Positions 11,774-23,594 are shown, counted from the first letter of the stretch. The stretch: DNA of 64,000 nt from Vitellaria paradoxa (GCA_019916065.1 CM034243.1:1116001-1180000); one strand, 5' to 3'. Notes: generated by a model not told the origin, from the letters alone. Numbers and translations: made by a program.

Positions 11774-11960
11774 TTACGCTTGAACGGAAGCATCTGGCTC
11801 TAACATCAAGCAGGCATCTAGAATGCCTCTCGTATTTTCCTTTACAATTTGGGGCCTACTGGTGCTGCGGGCATCAGAATTTCTACGCCTAGGAAACATA
11901 TATCCATCGGCATTGAACTCCTTACTAGCAGAACTAGTTCTCTCACGGTCACTCATCGCG
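11774..11960 (-). pseudogene. N-terminal piece of the antisense gag-like ORF
   Basis: The minus-strand reading starts at an ATG near 11,957 (MSDRERTSSASKEF), continues through FPRRRNSDARSTSRP and LDACLMLEPDASVQA, and ends at 11,774. It is open, serine/arginine-rich and sits directly upstream of copy C, in line with the downstream gag-like block. I read it as the start of that protein, separated from the rest by LTR copy C and a frame change. The frame is also open further upstream (to 12,319), but that part is hydrophobic and probably leader or intron. Confidence 0.45.
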
Positions 11961-12720
11961 ACAGAAGAGAATAATTGAGATAAATGGGAAATATACACCA
12001 GAAAAATCAAACCATCGTAAATGGATTGAATGTATCCGAGGTTATCTACAAACCCTAAAAGATTTGGAAATCTACTGTTTTTCTCGTGAAAATAAGCACT
12101 ACGAAACAACAGCCAAAATATAAAATAAAAGCGCAAATAATAGGTGGAAGCAAGTCTTACTAGCTCAGGAAAAGAAGATGAATCAAGCAAAGTGAATCTA
12201 CCGGGGAAAAATAGTTTCGACTGTAATTGCAGCAATAGAGTGATAGGAGATGGTTTCACGTAAAAAGAAACCAGAAGGTCTCCCCCGATTTTATATTTGT
12301 GTCTTTTTAAAATCAACAACCAGGATTTAGGCGGGAAAAGTTAATCCAACGGCTTGAAAGTGGCACGCTGACAACTCTGATGTTACGGCCAATACACATG
12401 CAATGTGTGGCAAAGTAGTGGAACTGTCACATCCTTTCAACGGACGCATGCGTGCCTGCCACACAATAAATGCACTCATATTCCCAATGACAAGGTAACC
12501 ATCAGATTTCCTCCATCCCCTTAGCTGACCGAAGGAACTAGGGGTATATGATAGGGTGGCTTCTGAGCGATGCAATTATTGGGTTCCTCTCAACTTGCTT
12601 TGGTGACCGAGGGAATTGGGGGCATCTGGTAGAATGTACCTAAGTGAGCAAGTTTACTCGAGTGACCACGCTGCTGATCCGAACCGACCAAGCAATATAG
12701 ACCTCGGTCGGGACTGAACA
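11961..12720 (-). promoter_or_regulatory. Probable promoter/leader of the antisense element ORF
   Basis: On the minus strand a TATA-like ATATAAAATCGGGG lies near 12,295, followed by a GC-richer leader and a possible intron donor (GAGCTAGTAAGAC, ~12,160). The stretch 12,330-12,575 on minus is open but shows no known domain; its base composition is GC-richer than the flanks. Near 12,690-12,710 it carries CCGAGGTC/GGTCGG words like those of the tandem array. This fits an element-internal promoter. It is an inference only. Confidence 0.35.
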
Positions 12721-14310
12721 ACCGTCGCATTAAAGACAAGATTACTTATATCACAATTATGTGTATAACCATCCTCTAACATATTTCATGATATGCGTCT
12801 ATGAAAGTGCTGCCTGCTACTTAATAATTTTGATAACTAATTAAGGGAATCGACCTTGTGATCTATAATACAAGTGGCACAATTAGATTGAAGGGAAGCA
12901 TGATTGTGTGAGATTCATGTACATTTTGCCCATGCAAGTCCCAGACTTCTATATATGTTGCCATTTCACAAGTACACAGGTACACACGCTCATTCTTGTC
13001 TTATAAAGACTCTGCCAAAAAATTTGCTACAACTCTCTTACTAACTTAAGTATCAAAAAATTTTTTACAGGTATTATACCGATGTATTAAACGGCTTTCC
13101 GAACTTAGAATAAACCTTCAAGAGAATACGAAATTACTAAGTTATCAATTCTCATTCCTATTTCTATTTTCATCATCGTTCCATTACCATTAGCCACCAT
13201 ACATATCCTAAGGAGTATCATTATTTTCTAATAAAAATAAGCATTTAAATTAGAGTGTAAGAGTAAGCGTGTATGAGCTAATAGATATATGAAAATCTCA
13301 TATTGTAGTTCGATGAGAAAAAGGCTGTATGTACTGAATTTTTACCTAGCCAACTGCTGCAATTATCATGTCCTAAATTTACAAGGAATCTATGGCATCA
13401 AAATATTAGCCTTAAATAATCAATAAAGAAATTTAAAGGTAATCCAACCAATATTGTCAAGTTACAAAAGTGAATCGTGACCACTTACGCAATTTAAGTC
13501 AAACAGGCACGATATAACAGTTTGGAGCATTAATATATATACACCCTCCATTCTCGTATAAAGAAGATTATAAATACGAAATAAACAATTTTTTGTCTGA
13601 ACAATCAGAAAATAAAAGCCTATTCGGCTACAACATAACATATCGACATAAAATAATAACACAGACCTAGTCTCAAAAGACCCACAACTCTGGTCATCAA
13701 ATAAACATACAAATAAGAAAGGCATTCGTTATCCAGGTTCAATTGGTAAGTAGCTAACTCAATCGAAGAGACTACTCTCATTTCTCAAAATCAGAAATGG
13801 TAATTCGAAAACCAAGTTGATAGAACAGTAAGCAAATGAACAAAAAAAAATGTACATATATAGTAAAAAAATGAAAAGCATTAATATAAATCGAAATATA
13901 AGTTATATGGATGCAAATGCAATGGCCATAGAATCAATATTTTTAAACTAAAAAAATTGGAGGGGGTTGGAAAGAACAACAAAAGAAAGGAGAAGGAAAA
14001 AAAAAGAGAAAAAAAAATGGTTCATGAGCCTCTTGGCCTAACAGCACAACTAAGACCTTATCTGCCTCGGGACAACAAAATGAGTCCTCAACTCACGGCA
14101 CCATTTAAGTCTAAAATTTAAAATAGCTCAACATCTCAATAAATAGTCACACTAGGCTATAATTGCAACAACACAATGGACGGAACACAAGGTTAGGGGT
14201 ACTGAGTAATGCCCTGTATGGTTGGAAGATTATTGGAGTATACTAATAACTGATTAAACACTTCGCAATTAATGACATATAAATAATGTTTTAAAGTTCT
14301 TGACAATTTA
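12721..14310. other. AT-rich intergenic DNA, no gene seen
   Basis: No coding frame with family features on either strand. Open frames such as 13,462-13,725 (minus) look random. No clear terminal inverted repeat was found. Confidence 0.6.
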
Positions 14311-14627
14311 GGTAGTATTTGGTTTACTTTTTTATTTTTTATTTTTTGTTTTTATTTTGTGTGTTAAAAATCTCAAAATAAGGAAATAAAAAATGTTTTG
14401 TTTTTCTTATTTTGAGATTTTCTTTATTTTTTTGTTAAAAACTCTCAAAACAAATTTTTTGTCATTTTTTATCTTATGTGTAAACTCATTTTTTATTTTC
14501 GAAAATAAATTTTAAAAACACAAATAACCAAATGAGTTTTGAGCCATTTTCTTATTTTCAAAAGTATAAAATAAAAAATAAGTTTAAAATAGAAAATAAA
14601 AAATAAAAAAATAAACCAAATGACACT
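14311..14627 (+). mobile_element. Tourist-like MITE, copy 1, TSD TTA
   Basis: 317 bp with terminal inverted repeats: it starts GGTAGTATTTGGTTTA and ends TAAACCAAATGACACT. TTA flanks both ends (14308-14310 and 14628-14630). It is extremely A/T-rich and non-coding. It is related in inverted orientation to 19,412-19,738. Three-base TTA duplications point to the PIF/Harbinger superfamily. Confidence 0.75.
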
Positions 14628-16231
14628 TTAATTTTGTAAAAACTTGTTGTAAACTATATATATATATATATATGCATCCATGGAAGCCTCTGAAGACCTG
14701 ATATAGATCCTTGCTACTAAATTAAATTATTTTCATTTGTGAATTTAAAATGATTTGTGGATTTTCCGTGTTTAAGTATAGTTTATGGGATATCTAGGGA
14801 CATTTTTCAAAAAAATGAGCCATACAACTTGTTGGAAATCAATCTAATGGACTTTAATTAGGGGCTACGCAAAGGCCAAATGGGTTCTAATTCCAACCTC
14901 AATATCCAACCAAAAAGCAAAAATGTGATCCGGTAATTAATAGACATATATATATATATATATATATGGTTGGATTGGATTAGTGGGTGAGTTTGGATGC
15001 AGGGGCCTAGTTATCTGCAGACTGATGTAGTTGGGCCCATAGAGCACTCTTGAAAAATCTTTCTTCCTCGGTAGAATTTGAAAAAATAAAACCAAAACTG
15101 TGTTCAGTTTACTGCAATGCTGAACCAGGGAAGTGCACACGGGGGAACTGAAAATGGTTAAGCTGAAATTGGCAAGAGAGCTTCCACACCTTGGAAGCGT
15201 CAAGAGTAAGACTAGTACTGAATTCCATATGTATATTGTGTCTCTCTTGGTAAGTGCATCATGAGCTATGAAAAACTGATTATATTTATGTCACCACGCA
15301 CAAAGAATTCGGAGCTATTTCTTGTTGTTAAAAAAAATAATTATACGTTAAATTTATAAAAATTTAACTTGCACATCAATACTTTAACATAAAATAATAT
15401 TAAACTTGCATCACAACCAAAAAAAAAAAAAAAAAACTATTCACATATATTTACAAATAATTATTCAAATTAATCGCCACAAGCAAAATAATTTCAACTA
15501 CGAATGAGTTTAATAAATATAATTTAAAAATATAATTTAAAAATAAATATAATTATTCAAATTATATATATATATATATATATATAATTCTATTTGATAC
15601 AAATTGAAATAGTTCTCAAATCATAATTTTTAAATTTTCTATCATTAAATGAGTTTTATTCAAGTTTTGATTTAAACCAATTTTATCTAAATTATTTGGA
15701 ATGAAAAAAAAAAGATTATAAATCATAATGTCTTATCTTTTCTAAACTAGCAATTTATATTTTTCAAAATAACTTAAATTTCTATAAGAGGTAAGCAATT
15801 GCCAGTTGCTACAACACTTTGGATGATTTTTTTTTTTTTTTTTTGGGTCGTAGCCGTTTTTTTTTTCTACCCAAAATAATGATCTGTGATGGGGTAACAT
15901 CTTCACCATATATTCATATTTTTATGGAAGAATGGGAGAATTTGAAATTATGGAGAATTTGCGCCGTTTGAATATCATTCTATTCGTTCGAGTCTGTTTG
16001 ACATTGACGCGAATAACTCCAAAACTGTGAATTGTTTGGGCACCATATTTGGCGCAAACACCTTTTTTTTTAAATTAGTCTCTGTCCATGCTCAGTTTAG
16101 TTTTGAATTCAAGTTATGCTGTGTACATTCCATCCTCCGTATACTTGGAACGTGACAAGCTTGTGCACGTTGACAGTATCCAAATGTTTGAGACTAGAAC
16201 CCCATTTCCCTAGTGGTGTGCTATACTCTAT
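14628..16231. other. AT-rich intergenic DNA, no gene seen
   Basis: Contains TA microsatellites (14,657-14,673; 14,943-14,967; 15,562-15,586) and A or T homopolymers (15,420-15,437; 15,828-15,844). The frame at 14,937-15,203 (minus) ends in the TA repeat and has no family features. Confidence 0.55.
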
Positions 16232-16625
16232 GGCTGCATTTGTTTGAGGGATTGGATGATGGGGGATAAGTAATATTGTGGGATTCACTGATGGGATTGG
16301 ATAAAAGATGGGATTAATTTTTTATGTTGGATTATTTTTTTGGTGTTTGATTGATGGAATATAAAGTGAAATAAAAAATGTGATTTGACATGTGATGTGA
16401 TAGGAAATAATTTTAGACCTTTGAATTTTGGAGGGAAACAATCCGGAGAGGGGAATAACTCATCCCACACCCCCCATGGGATAATTTATCCCACAAATTC
16501 CTTCTTTATTCATCCAATCCGTGGGGCCCACGGATATCAAACAAACACTTCATTACTCCTCCAATCCGTGAGACCCACGGATTACTCATCCAATCCCACA
16601 TCTTTATCCCTCAAACAAACGCTCC
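16232..16625 (+). mobile_element. MITE with long imperfect inverted structure, flanked by CTAT
   Basis: 394 bp, starting GGCTGCATTTGTTTGAGGGA and ending TCCCTCAAACAAACGCTCC, a clear terminal inverted repeat. Subterminal GATTGGATGA-type words are repeated inverted (CATCCAATCC). CTAT flanks both ends (16228-16231 and 16626-16629). Two partial copies of 'CAATCCGTG(A/G)G(G/A)CCCACGGAT' occur near the 3' end (16,516 and 16,562). Non-coding; the ORFs here are artefacts. Confidence 0.75.
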
Positions 16626-17577
16626 CTATGTACACAACGATTGTACGGTAATAAAAACTTTCTTACCGGAACTCGCTCTCCACGTCAACTAGAAACTCGA
16701 AAAACAAGTCCGTTAAGTACAAAAAAAAAAGAAAGTTATGACCTGAGAAAGAGACCTCGACCAAAAAACTCTCCGATAGTAAAGTAAGCAAAAGCTTGAA
16801 GTATTTTATGAAAAATAAAGGAAACAGCGTTATGTTGACAATAGGAAGCGTACCTGAATTTTGGAGCTAAGTATTGTATTTATAGTTAAACAATATAAAT
16901 AAATTAATAAATAAATAATTAAATTGTAATCATTGTGTTTCCTGTATATATATTACAGTTGGCAGTAATCTCCGCTTCTTTAAATGTCTTTCTATTCTGA
17001 TTTAATGCCCCCTCCACATTTAATGCGCATAAGCAAAATAAGTGCCTCAACTGACTGACTTGGCTTGCTCTCTTGGACGCAAATGATTGTCTGAACTGAT
17101 TGGGTTTACTCTTTTGGACACCCAAATGTCACTTTTGTCTGCCACTTGTAAAAAAATAAACTAACTAAGCAATTAAATTAGTTCATTTATGACTATTTTG
17201 TATTTATAGTTAGAACCCTAATTCATTCAATTTGAAAATGAAGTGGGACCTAACTTTAATTACTCTTTAATTCCTCCGGCCTCGCCGAGTACTATCCCTC
17301 ATCACTCGGCAACACGTCACATGTCCAAAGTTATTTTTGTACCAACAACGATGATACTCAATTTGTAACTTAAAAAATCAATTTAAGATTTGTAACTTGA
17401 GATCGATCGAAATCAATTTAAGATCCTTTGTAATTATGAATATATATATATATATATGAAAATCATATCTTTGATAACCTATCTTCAACTTCTATATGAC
17501 ACCAGGAGGATATATACAGAAACTAGCTATACGTATTAAGGTAAATTGGGCCCAATTAAAGGATGTTGTAGTAGGCA

Positions 17578-17613
<36 letters not shown>

Positions 17614-18011
17614 AATAACCAAAATTGAGTACAAAGTTTGTTTGCATCCTTATAGCAAAAACTAGAATATAATATTCAACTGCATATATTCCATTGGTTA
17701 GAAATCTCTCAAGAATCTTCAGAAGACTACAAATAAATGGAAATTCGAAAAAGAAATGAGACAGATCATATGGACAGCAGTACTAAATAGTCTAAATATA
17801 TGAACAAACATATATAGTGATGAACATTATATGTGATGAAAAGATTTTTTTTCCTGAAAAAAAGACTAAATTATGAAATACAAACAATAAAATATATAAA
17901 ATATTAAATTGCCTATATTTAGACTACCAGTTTTTTTTTTTTTTTTTTGTAAGTATGCGAATAGGAGGATCACCATCAGCAGATCGACTAGCTAGTCTGA
18001 AAAGTCCACCA
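16626..18011. other. Intergenic DNA 3' of the DUF4228 gene
   Basis: No gene recognised. Contains TA microsatellites (17,440-17,457; 17,580-17,610) and a T run (17,932-17,949). The last few hundred bases should include the 3' UTR of the minus-strand gene that ends at 18,012. Confidence 0.5.
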
Positions 18012-18608
18012 TTAATTCCGAGTGCTATGGGGTAGTACAGAAGGTGCCGCAGTGATCTGAGTTGGAAGGGAGGAAGAGAAGGAGAGTAGTCCTCCTCCTC
18101 CTCCAACGGCGGTGGTTCCACACTTGGCAACGGTCCTGACGCTTTCTATCAAAGCCTCGGTTCGAGCATCATGAGACAAAATCTCGGATAGCCGATGGGG
18201 GCTTATGACCAGCTTCACCTTCCACACCCCCTTGCTACTGTTATATCTAGGGAACACCTCGGACGACCGCTTGGGTATGCCCCCTTGGACTAGTTGCTTA
18301 TTTTCAAACGACATGCGATACGGGGCCGCCGACACCATGGATGATGAATTGGTGGTGGTGGTGGTGAGGTGGGGGAGCAGATAGTACAACTCTCCGACTT
18401 GAAGTTGTTGGCTGTGGAGAAGGGGTTGGGAGAAGAGGTCGCGGCTTCGGAAGATGGCGTGGCCGGGGAACTCGTTGGTGATGCACTCTGCCGTGATGGG
18501 TGGATGCAGCTCCATGATGCCTCCGCTCGATGTCACCACTTTGATCATCATGTCTTCAACCCCACTTCCAATTCCAATTCCAAACCCTTTGAACCCACAA
18601 TTTCCCAT
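18012..18608 (-). CDS. DUF4228 (PADRE-domain) protein
   Basis: Intronless 198-aa protein beginning MGNCGFKGFG, the first ATG in the frame. Seen features: an N-terminal MGNC that could be myristoylated at Gly2; a conserved early block (MIKVVTSSGGIMEL, then ITNEFPGHAIF); a middle LQVGELYYLLP; and a basic C-terminal block (GVWKVKLVISPHRLSEIL) followed by a Gly/Ser-rich tail. This order of 'V...G..M.....V..EFPGH' and 'L..G..YFLLP' is diagnostic of plant DUF4228/PADRE proteins, a family known for induction by pathogens and abiotic stress; the biochemical role is unknown. Thr-rich and Gly-rich linkers match CAC and GGT repeats in the DNA. Just upstream, the 5' UTR has a run of about 14 G on the coding strand (18,649-18,662). 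Confidence 0.9.
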   Translation of the reverse strand: MGNCGFKGFGIGIGSGVEDMMIKVVTSSGGIMELHPPITAECITNEFPGHAIFRSRDLFSQPLLHSQQLQVGELYYLLPHLTTTTTNSSSMVSAAPYRMSFENKQLVQGGIPKRSSEVFPRYNSSKGVWKVKLVISPHRLSEILSHDARTEALIESVRTVAKCGTTAVGGGGGLLSFSSSLPTQITAAPSVLPHSTRN

Positions 18609-19411
18609 CAATACCTTGATCGATCTATTGCTTATTTTCAACAACACCACCCCCCCCCCCCCAAAAAAATCAAATCAATGACCTAAGATAAGAGTATTAT
18701 AATTAAAGGCTGCGCCAGTGCCAACACCAACAATTAATTTGTTGAAGAACCAAAGCTGTACATATATATATATATATAATCAGTATATGAAGTAGAAGAT
18801 TGGGTTTGAGTGGCGTCGGCGGGAGGTTTCTTGAGAGCTTCTATTGGGTTTAGTATCATCAATTAATTCATGATCAAATCATATCTTCAAATCCATGCCG
18901 ACATTATAAGTATCCCTTCCTTCCAAATACCAAGATCCTTTGTGTGATAATATGCAATAATATCGTAGACTCTTTTGATTGGTTAAAAATTATTAAATTT
19001 TTTTTAAAAATTTTTAATAATTATTTATTTTTTATCTTACTGTATTAATCATAAACTCATAAATTATTTTATTTTCTCTTATTTTATTTTACTTTTTATT
19101 ACTTCAAACAGATACAAACAGATAGTAGACATTAAGGTGTCAACGGGGCCATGGCCCTCCGGCACTGCTGGCCCCTTTCATTAGAGCCTTGCGTTTTGAC
19201 ATTCCGTTTAATTAATTTTTCTGATCCAGCAAGTTAGAGGTCCTTATTTGTTTTTTTTTTTTATGTGTCAATCTCATTTTCTAAAATAATTTTTAAATAT
19301 TTTTTAATTTACAATAATTTTATATTTTGAATAATCTTATTTATGTTTTATATTTAATTTATTTTTAACATCACGATTCAATTTTAGTTAACCCAATGCT
19401 TAAATAAATTA
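18609..19411. other. Upstream region of the DUF4228 gene
   Basis: Presumed 5' UTR and promoter of the minus-strand gene. It holds the C/G homopolymer next to the start codon, a TA microsatellite (18,762-18,777) and otherwise AT-rich DNA. No second gene seen. Confidence 0.5.
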
Positions 19412-19738
19412 GGGCTCATTTGGTTTATTTTTTCATTTTCTATTTTTTGTTTTTGTTTTTCATTTTCTGTTTTGAATTCATTTTTTATTTTGTGCTTTTG
19501 AAAATAAAGGAAACAGGTTAAAACGTATTTGGTTACTTGTATTTTTAAAATTTATTTTTGAAAACAAAAAATGACTTTATACATGAAATAAAAAATGACA
19601 AAAAGTCGTTTTGAAAGTTTTTAACAAAAAAATTGAAAATTTGAAAATAGAATATTTTCTATTTCCTTATTTTGAGATTTTTAACACATAAAATAAAAAT
19701 AAAAAACTAAAAATAGAAAAGTAAACCAAATGTAACCT
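19412..19738 (-). mobile_element. Tourist-like MITE, copy 2 (inverted relative to copy 1), TSD TTA
   Basis: 327 bp, starting GGGCTCATTTGGTTTA and ending GTAAACCAAATGTAACCT, flanked by TTA on both sides (19409-19411 and 19739-19741). The internal word TTCCTTATTTTGAGATTTTT near its right end is the reverse complement of the word near the left end of copy 1, so the two lie in opposite orientation. Non-coding. Confidence 0.75.
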
Positions 19739-19833
19739 TTAACTTTTAAACTGGTCATTTTTATGATTGGCTAAACAAATGGAGTTCCAAAACATTGGCT
19801 GCTAGTTCAACGATCTGCTTAAAAAGAAAAGTG

Positions 19834-19997
19834 GGGTGTTTGGAGTTGCATAAAATTGTATAAAATAATATAAAATTGTAAAAGTAAATGTCTCATAATT
19901 CGTACAGTGAGTGAAAATTTTAAATTTTATTATCTCATAATTTATATTTGTAAAAATTTGTAAAATTTTATTTTATTTTAGAGAGCTCCAAACAGAG
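19834..19997 (+). mobile_element. Short MITE, 'GTTTGGAG' family, copy 1
   Basis: About 164 bp with TIRs GGGTGTTTGGAGTTGCATAA and GAGCTCCAAACAGAG. It shares the body words AAAATTGTAAAAGT and ATGTCTC with 29,251-29,396. Borders are approximate because no clean target duplication is visible. Confidence 0.6.
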
Positions 19998-20394
19998 TTT
20001 CCAGTATCAAGTGATGTTCAACTCAAAAAAAAAAAAAAAATTCACATTTTGCTAAATAACGTGCTCGCAGCTGGTTAATGCAATATGTGTGTAATTTTTT
20101 TATCTAATTTTTTTTTTTTTTTTTTTTTTTGGCTGGTGTTATTCTCTTAGCAAAATTTGTGCTAAGAACCCGTACGTATTAGAATAAGAAGTTTTTTTCG
20201 AATAAAGAAAAATTCACAATCTAATTTTCTAGCTCAAAAAACTAAAAAAGTAGGTGAAAATTATATAATAACCTACGCATCTTTAACTGTCGGATATGGG
20301 ACATCCTGCCCACCGCTCAGTCTTGTTAATAGATAATTGTATAATATTTTTCGATGAGGGTCAATGCCCTGACAAGTCCATAATTTTGTCCTAA

Positions 20395-21288
20395 GGAGCG
20401 GATTGGATGTTATAAAATATGATATCCATAAATAATATATCTTTATAAATTTTGATATGATATTTTTTATTTAATTTGAGAAGTAAAATTTTTCTCCTCT
20501 AAAAATTATCCTCTCTTTTTAATCTTGAAAAAAGATGTATTATTTTTGAAGAGGGTTTGAACTCTTTAAAAATTATTCCCCTTATATGAACTAAATTAGA
20601 TCATTATGCTATTTCTCATCCCCCTTCTCACCTACAAAATATATTTTATATTAGAAATAAATTCTTTTTTTAATAGAAAAATGTATTAAAAAATTATATT
20701 AATAAAAATAAAAAATATATATTTTTTCTAAATAGGGGATCGTGTGATTAAAAAAATATATTTTTTCCAAATAGGAGGTGATGTGATTTTAAGATAATAA
20801 TATTATTTTTTAGCAAATTTATACAAAATTACACATATTGATTTTTTTAAATAAGGAGAAAAAAATAAGCGACTAAGGAAGTTTTGGATAAATTAGAATG
20901 TTATTGTCTATAAAACTAATTTATATATTTTATAAAGTTTAATTTATTAATAACATAATTTATTTATAATTAATTTGTCTAAAATTTATTTGTACTAGTT
21001 GGTTTTCACATTATATAATTAACATAAACATAAAATTAAGTTTAGATAACCAAATTTAATTTAATGGGTAACCAAGTTTGGGACACCACAAAGACAAAAG
21101 AATCATTTGATTGTTTTTACCATCATTCACCTGCTCTTATTTATAAAATATCCTAACCAAGTCAAAAGTTATCCCTCTTTATAAATATCACATCAATGTG
21201 GGTTAACTTTTTAAAATAATATCTCTTCTTATTTTATATCTCTTCTAAAATTTATTCTTGTAAAATTTTAGTATCATCTAATCTGACC
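20395..21288. mobile_element. ~0.9-kb non-autonomous element, TIR plus TAA duplication
   Basis: Left end GGAGCGGATTGGATGTTATA; the right end read in reverse is GGTCAGATTAGATGATACTA. TAA flanks both ends (20392-20394 and 21289-21291). The body is AT-rich with repeated 'TTTTTCCAAATAGG(G/A)G' words (20,722 and 20,762) and no coding frame. TAA duplications suggest a PIF/Harbinger-derived element. Moderate certainty because the TIR is diverged. Confidence 0.5.
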
Positions 21289-22339
21289 TAAACGAGTGGT
21301 GCGTATAATAGGATGGGTTGTGAATCGATATATAGATACAGATATAGATAGAGTTAGTATGAGTCTGGTGAGAACATGATGCATGCATGGGTCATGGTCA
21401 GTGGTCGCCGTCACGTGCCCGTGTATTTTTATTTTTATTTTTTCTCTTTAACAAAAGTGGTGCCAACTTTTTTCGGCAGGCATCAAAAGAAGCGATATTT
21501 CAGCGTGATTGTTGTACTTATCGCCTTTTAGGTCCCAACTTCCATCCCGGCCGTCCATTTTTTATTTTTATTTATTTATTTAGGACGTTTCACCGTCACT
21601 CATCGATGCCATGTCAGCCAAGCCGGCTTGCATTTACTGTATTTATCATCTTTCCACGCACGACCGATCTAGACCATGACCGCCTCTTCAAGAATTACAA
21701 AAAAAAAATGAAATTCGTGTGAACGTTCAATTCACAATGCTGGTTGTGTGTGAAAAAGTTACGAGATAGATCTCATCAAAACATATACATAGAAATTTTT
21801 TAATAAATTTATTACTTTATTATTAACACAGTGAAATATTTCTTTTTGATATTGTTTGAATGGGTTTAAATAAATGTTATATATATTTAACAACTCTCAA
21901 GTATAATGTGTTTTAAAATCTTATAGAAACTTACTTCTATTTGAAAACCAAGATTACATTAACTTAAGCAAAAATAGTTTAGAATGAATGGCCCCTTGCA
22001 AAATCATTGCATTATGCTTAAAATCAAACCTAAAACAAATAATATATTAATGTAAGTATGTAAGTCATTGCAAATGATGCTAGCATTAATGTCCAATTGG
22101 AAGTATGAGGGTGGTCACTCTTAAACATATGCCTTGAAAGAGGGGAGATATGATAAACTGGTACTGATGTTGTCAAGCCAACAAAAGATTAGGTGAATTA
22201 CCACTGAGACACCATAGAACAATCTTAACTCACATTATTTAAGTAATTTGAGGTGGAATGTTATATATATAATTTTTAATATCTCCCAGTTACGTGTTTT
22301 AAAGTTATTTAAAAACTAAATTCTCTTAGAACTCTAAGA
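21289..22339. other. Intergenic DNA, no gene recognised
   Basis: The 111-aa frame at 21,387-21,722 is closed by stops and has no family features; it is T-rich. A GC-richer patch with CCGTCACGTGCCCGTG (21,408-21,423, containing a CACGTG G-box core) lies near its start, but no gene is visible next to it. Confidence 0.45.
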
Positions 22340-22468
22340 TTAGGCTTCGATTGGAGCTCTATAAAACACAATAAATCTTTATAAAATATTAACTTTTTAC
22401 AGATTACATGAATTGCGAAGTTGCCACATGTACTAATTTATACTAATTTTTACACTCCAAACGCACAC
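22340..22468 (+). mobile_element. Short MITE, 'TTTGGAG' family, copy 2
   Basis: 129 bp with ends GGCTTCGATTGGAGCTCTAT and CACTCCAAACGCACAC, flanked by TAAGA on both sides (22335-22339 and 22469-22473). It is more diverged than the other two copies. Confidence 0.5.
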
Positions 22469-22473
22469 TAAGA

Positions 22474-23267
22474 GTGATTAGGCGAGAGTAATATCGAAAT
22501 GCGTGATCCGTGAAAAGTTCTTATATTACACCTAACCAAGGTTGGATTAGGTTAGGTGATTGGACACCAATGCAAGATTTATGCACTTTATGCATACATC
22601 CACGCTGGTTTGTTGCACAAAAAAAGAGAAGGAGTAAGAAAAGAAATATACCCACACCGTGTCTCAACATTTCAACAAAATATCATATGACATTGTTATT
22701 CATATCAATAATCACAACATAATTCGGATGATGCAAATCTAGTCCCATCACATGATATGTTCGATCATGTGATATAATATTAATGCACATAAATCATAAC
22801 ATTTTCAGTAGACATGATTGATGATTTGGAGGCCATTATATATATCTAAAAATCCAAAACTAATTGTAAAGGGACACATAACAATATGATTAAAAAAATA
22901 TACTTATATATATAATTTAGTAAGCCTGTATAGACAGCTGTACATATGCCTAAGTACTTAGTCTATTCGGATGCCCATTCAAACGACTGAGCACTTAGGT
23001 GTACGTATGCCCATTTGTAAGTCCGAATACCCAGTCCTTTTAGATGGTTGTCCAATTAATGATGCACTCAAAAGCCAATTTTTGTGTTCATTTTTAATAA
23101 AACTCTGAACTAAATTTATTCTAAATCATCAATCCAATATAAGTTCCCAACCTATAATCATAAATAAAGATATTTTAGTCTCCATAACATGTTTTCTCAA
23201 CAATAATTCTAACAATAACTCAAGGATTATATATTTTCCAACACACACATACCCACACACACAAAAG
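22474..23267. other. Intergenic DNA, no gene recognised
   Basis: AT-rich. A small internal repeat of 'GCCTAAGTACTTAG / GAGCACTTAGGTGTACGTATGCCCA' words occurs at 22,940-23,030. No coding frame with features. Confidence 0.45.
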
Positions 23268-23594
23268 TTTGTTTATTCATTAACACACATGTTTATTTAA
23301 GTATTTGTTAACATACTTATAATTTGTTTAGCTAAGATTAGTTATAAGATTTAATGACTTAACTTTTTGTTTAATAACATATATTACTTATAAGTTATTA
23401 TTTGTTAATTTAAATTGTTAATTTAAAATTTTGTTTATTCATTAACACACATGTTTATTTAAGTATTTGTTAACATACTTATAATTTGTTTAGCTAAGAT
23501 TAGTTATAAGATTTAATGACTGAACTTTTTTGTTTAATAACATATATTACTTATAAGTTATTATTTGTTAATTTAAATTGTTAATTTAAAATTT
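23268..23594. repeat. 162-bp direct tandem duplication
   Basis: Two adjacent near-identical units, 23,268-23,429 and 23,430-~23,594. Each begins TTTGTTTATTCATTAACACA. They differ by a T/G change and one extra T near the ACTTAACTTTTTG / ACTGAACTTTTTTG position. Such low divergence means a recent duplication. The unit belongs to the 'TTTATT..AACA..CTT' repeat family also seen at 36.4-36.7 kb. Confidence 0.85.

Noticed and set aside
21387..21722. 111-aa ORF with a CACGTG motif nearby
   Set aside because: Composition is T-rich and irregular, with no family resemblance.
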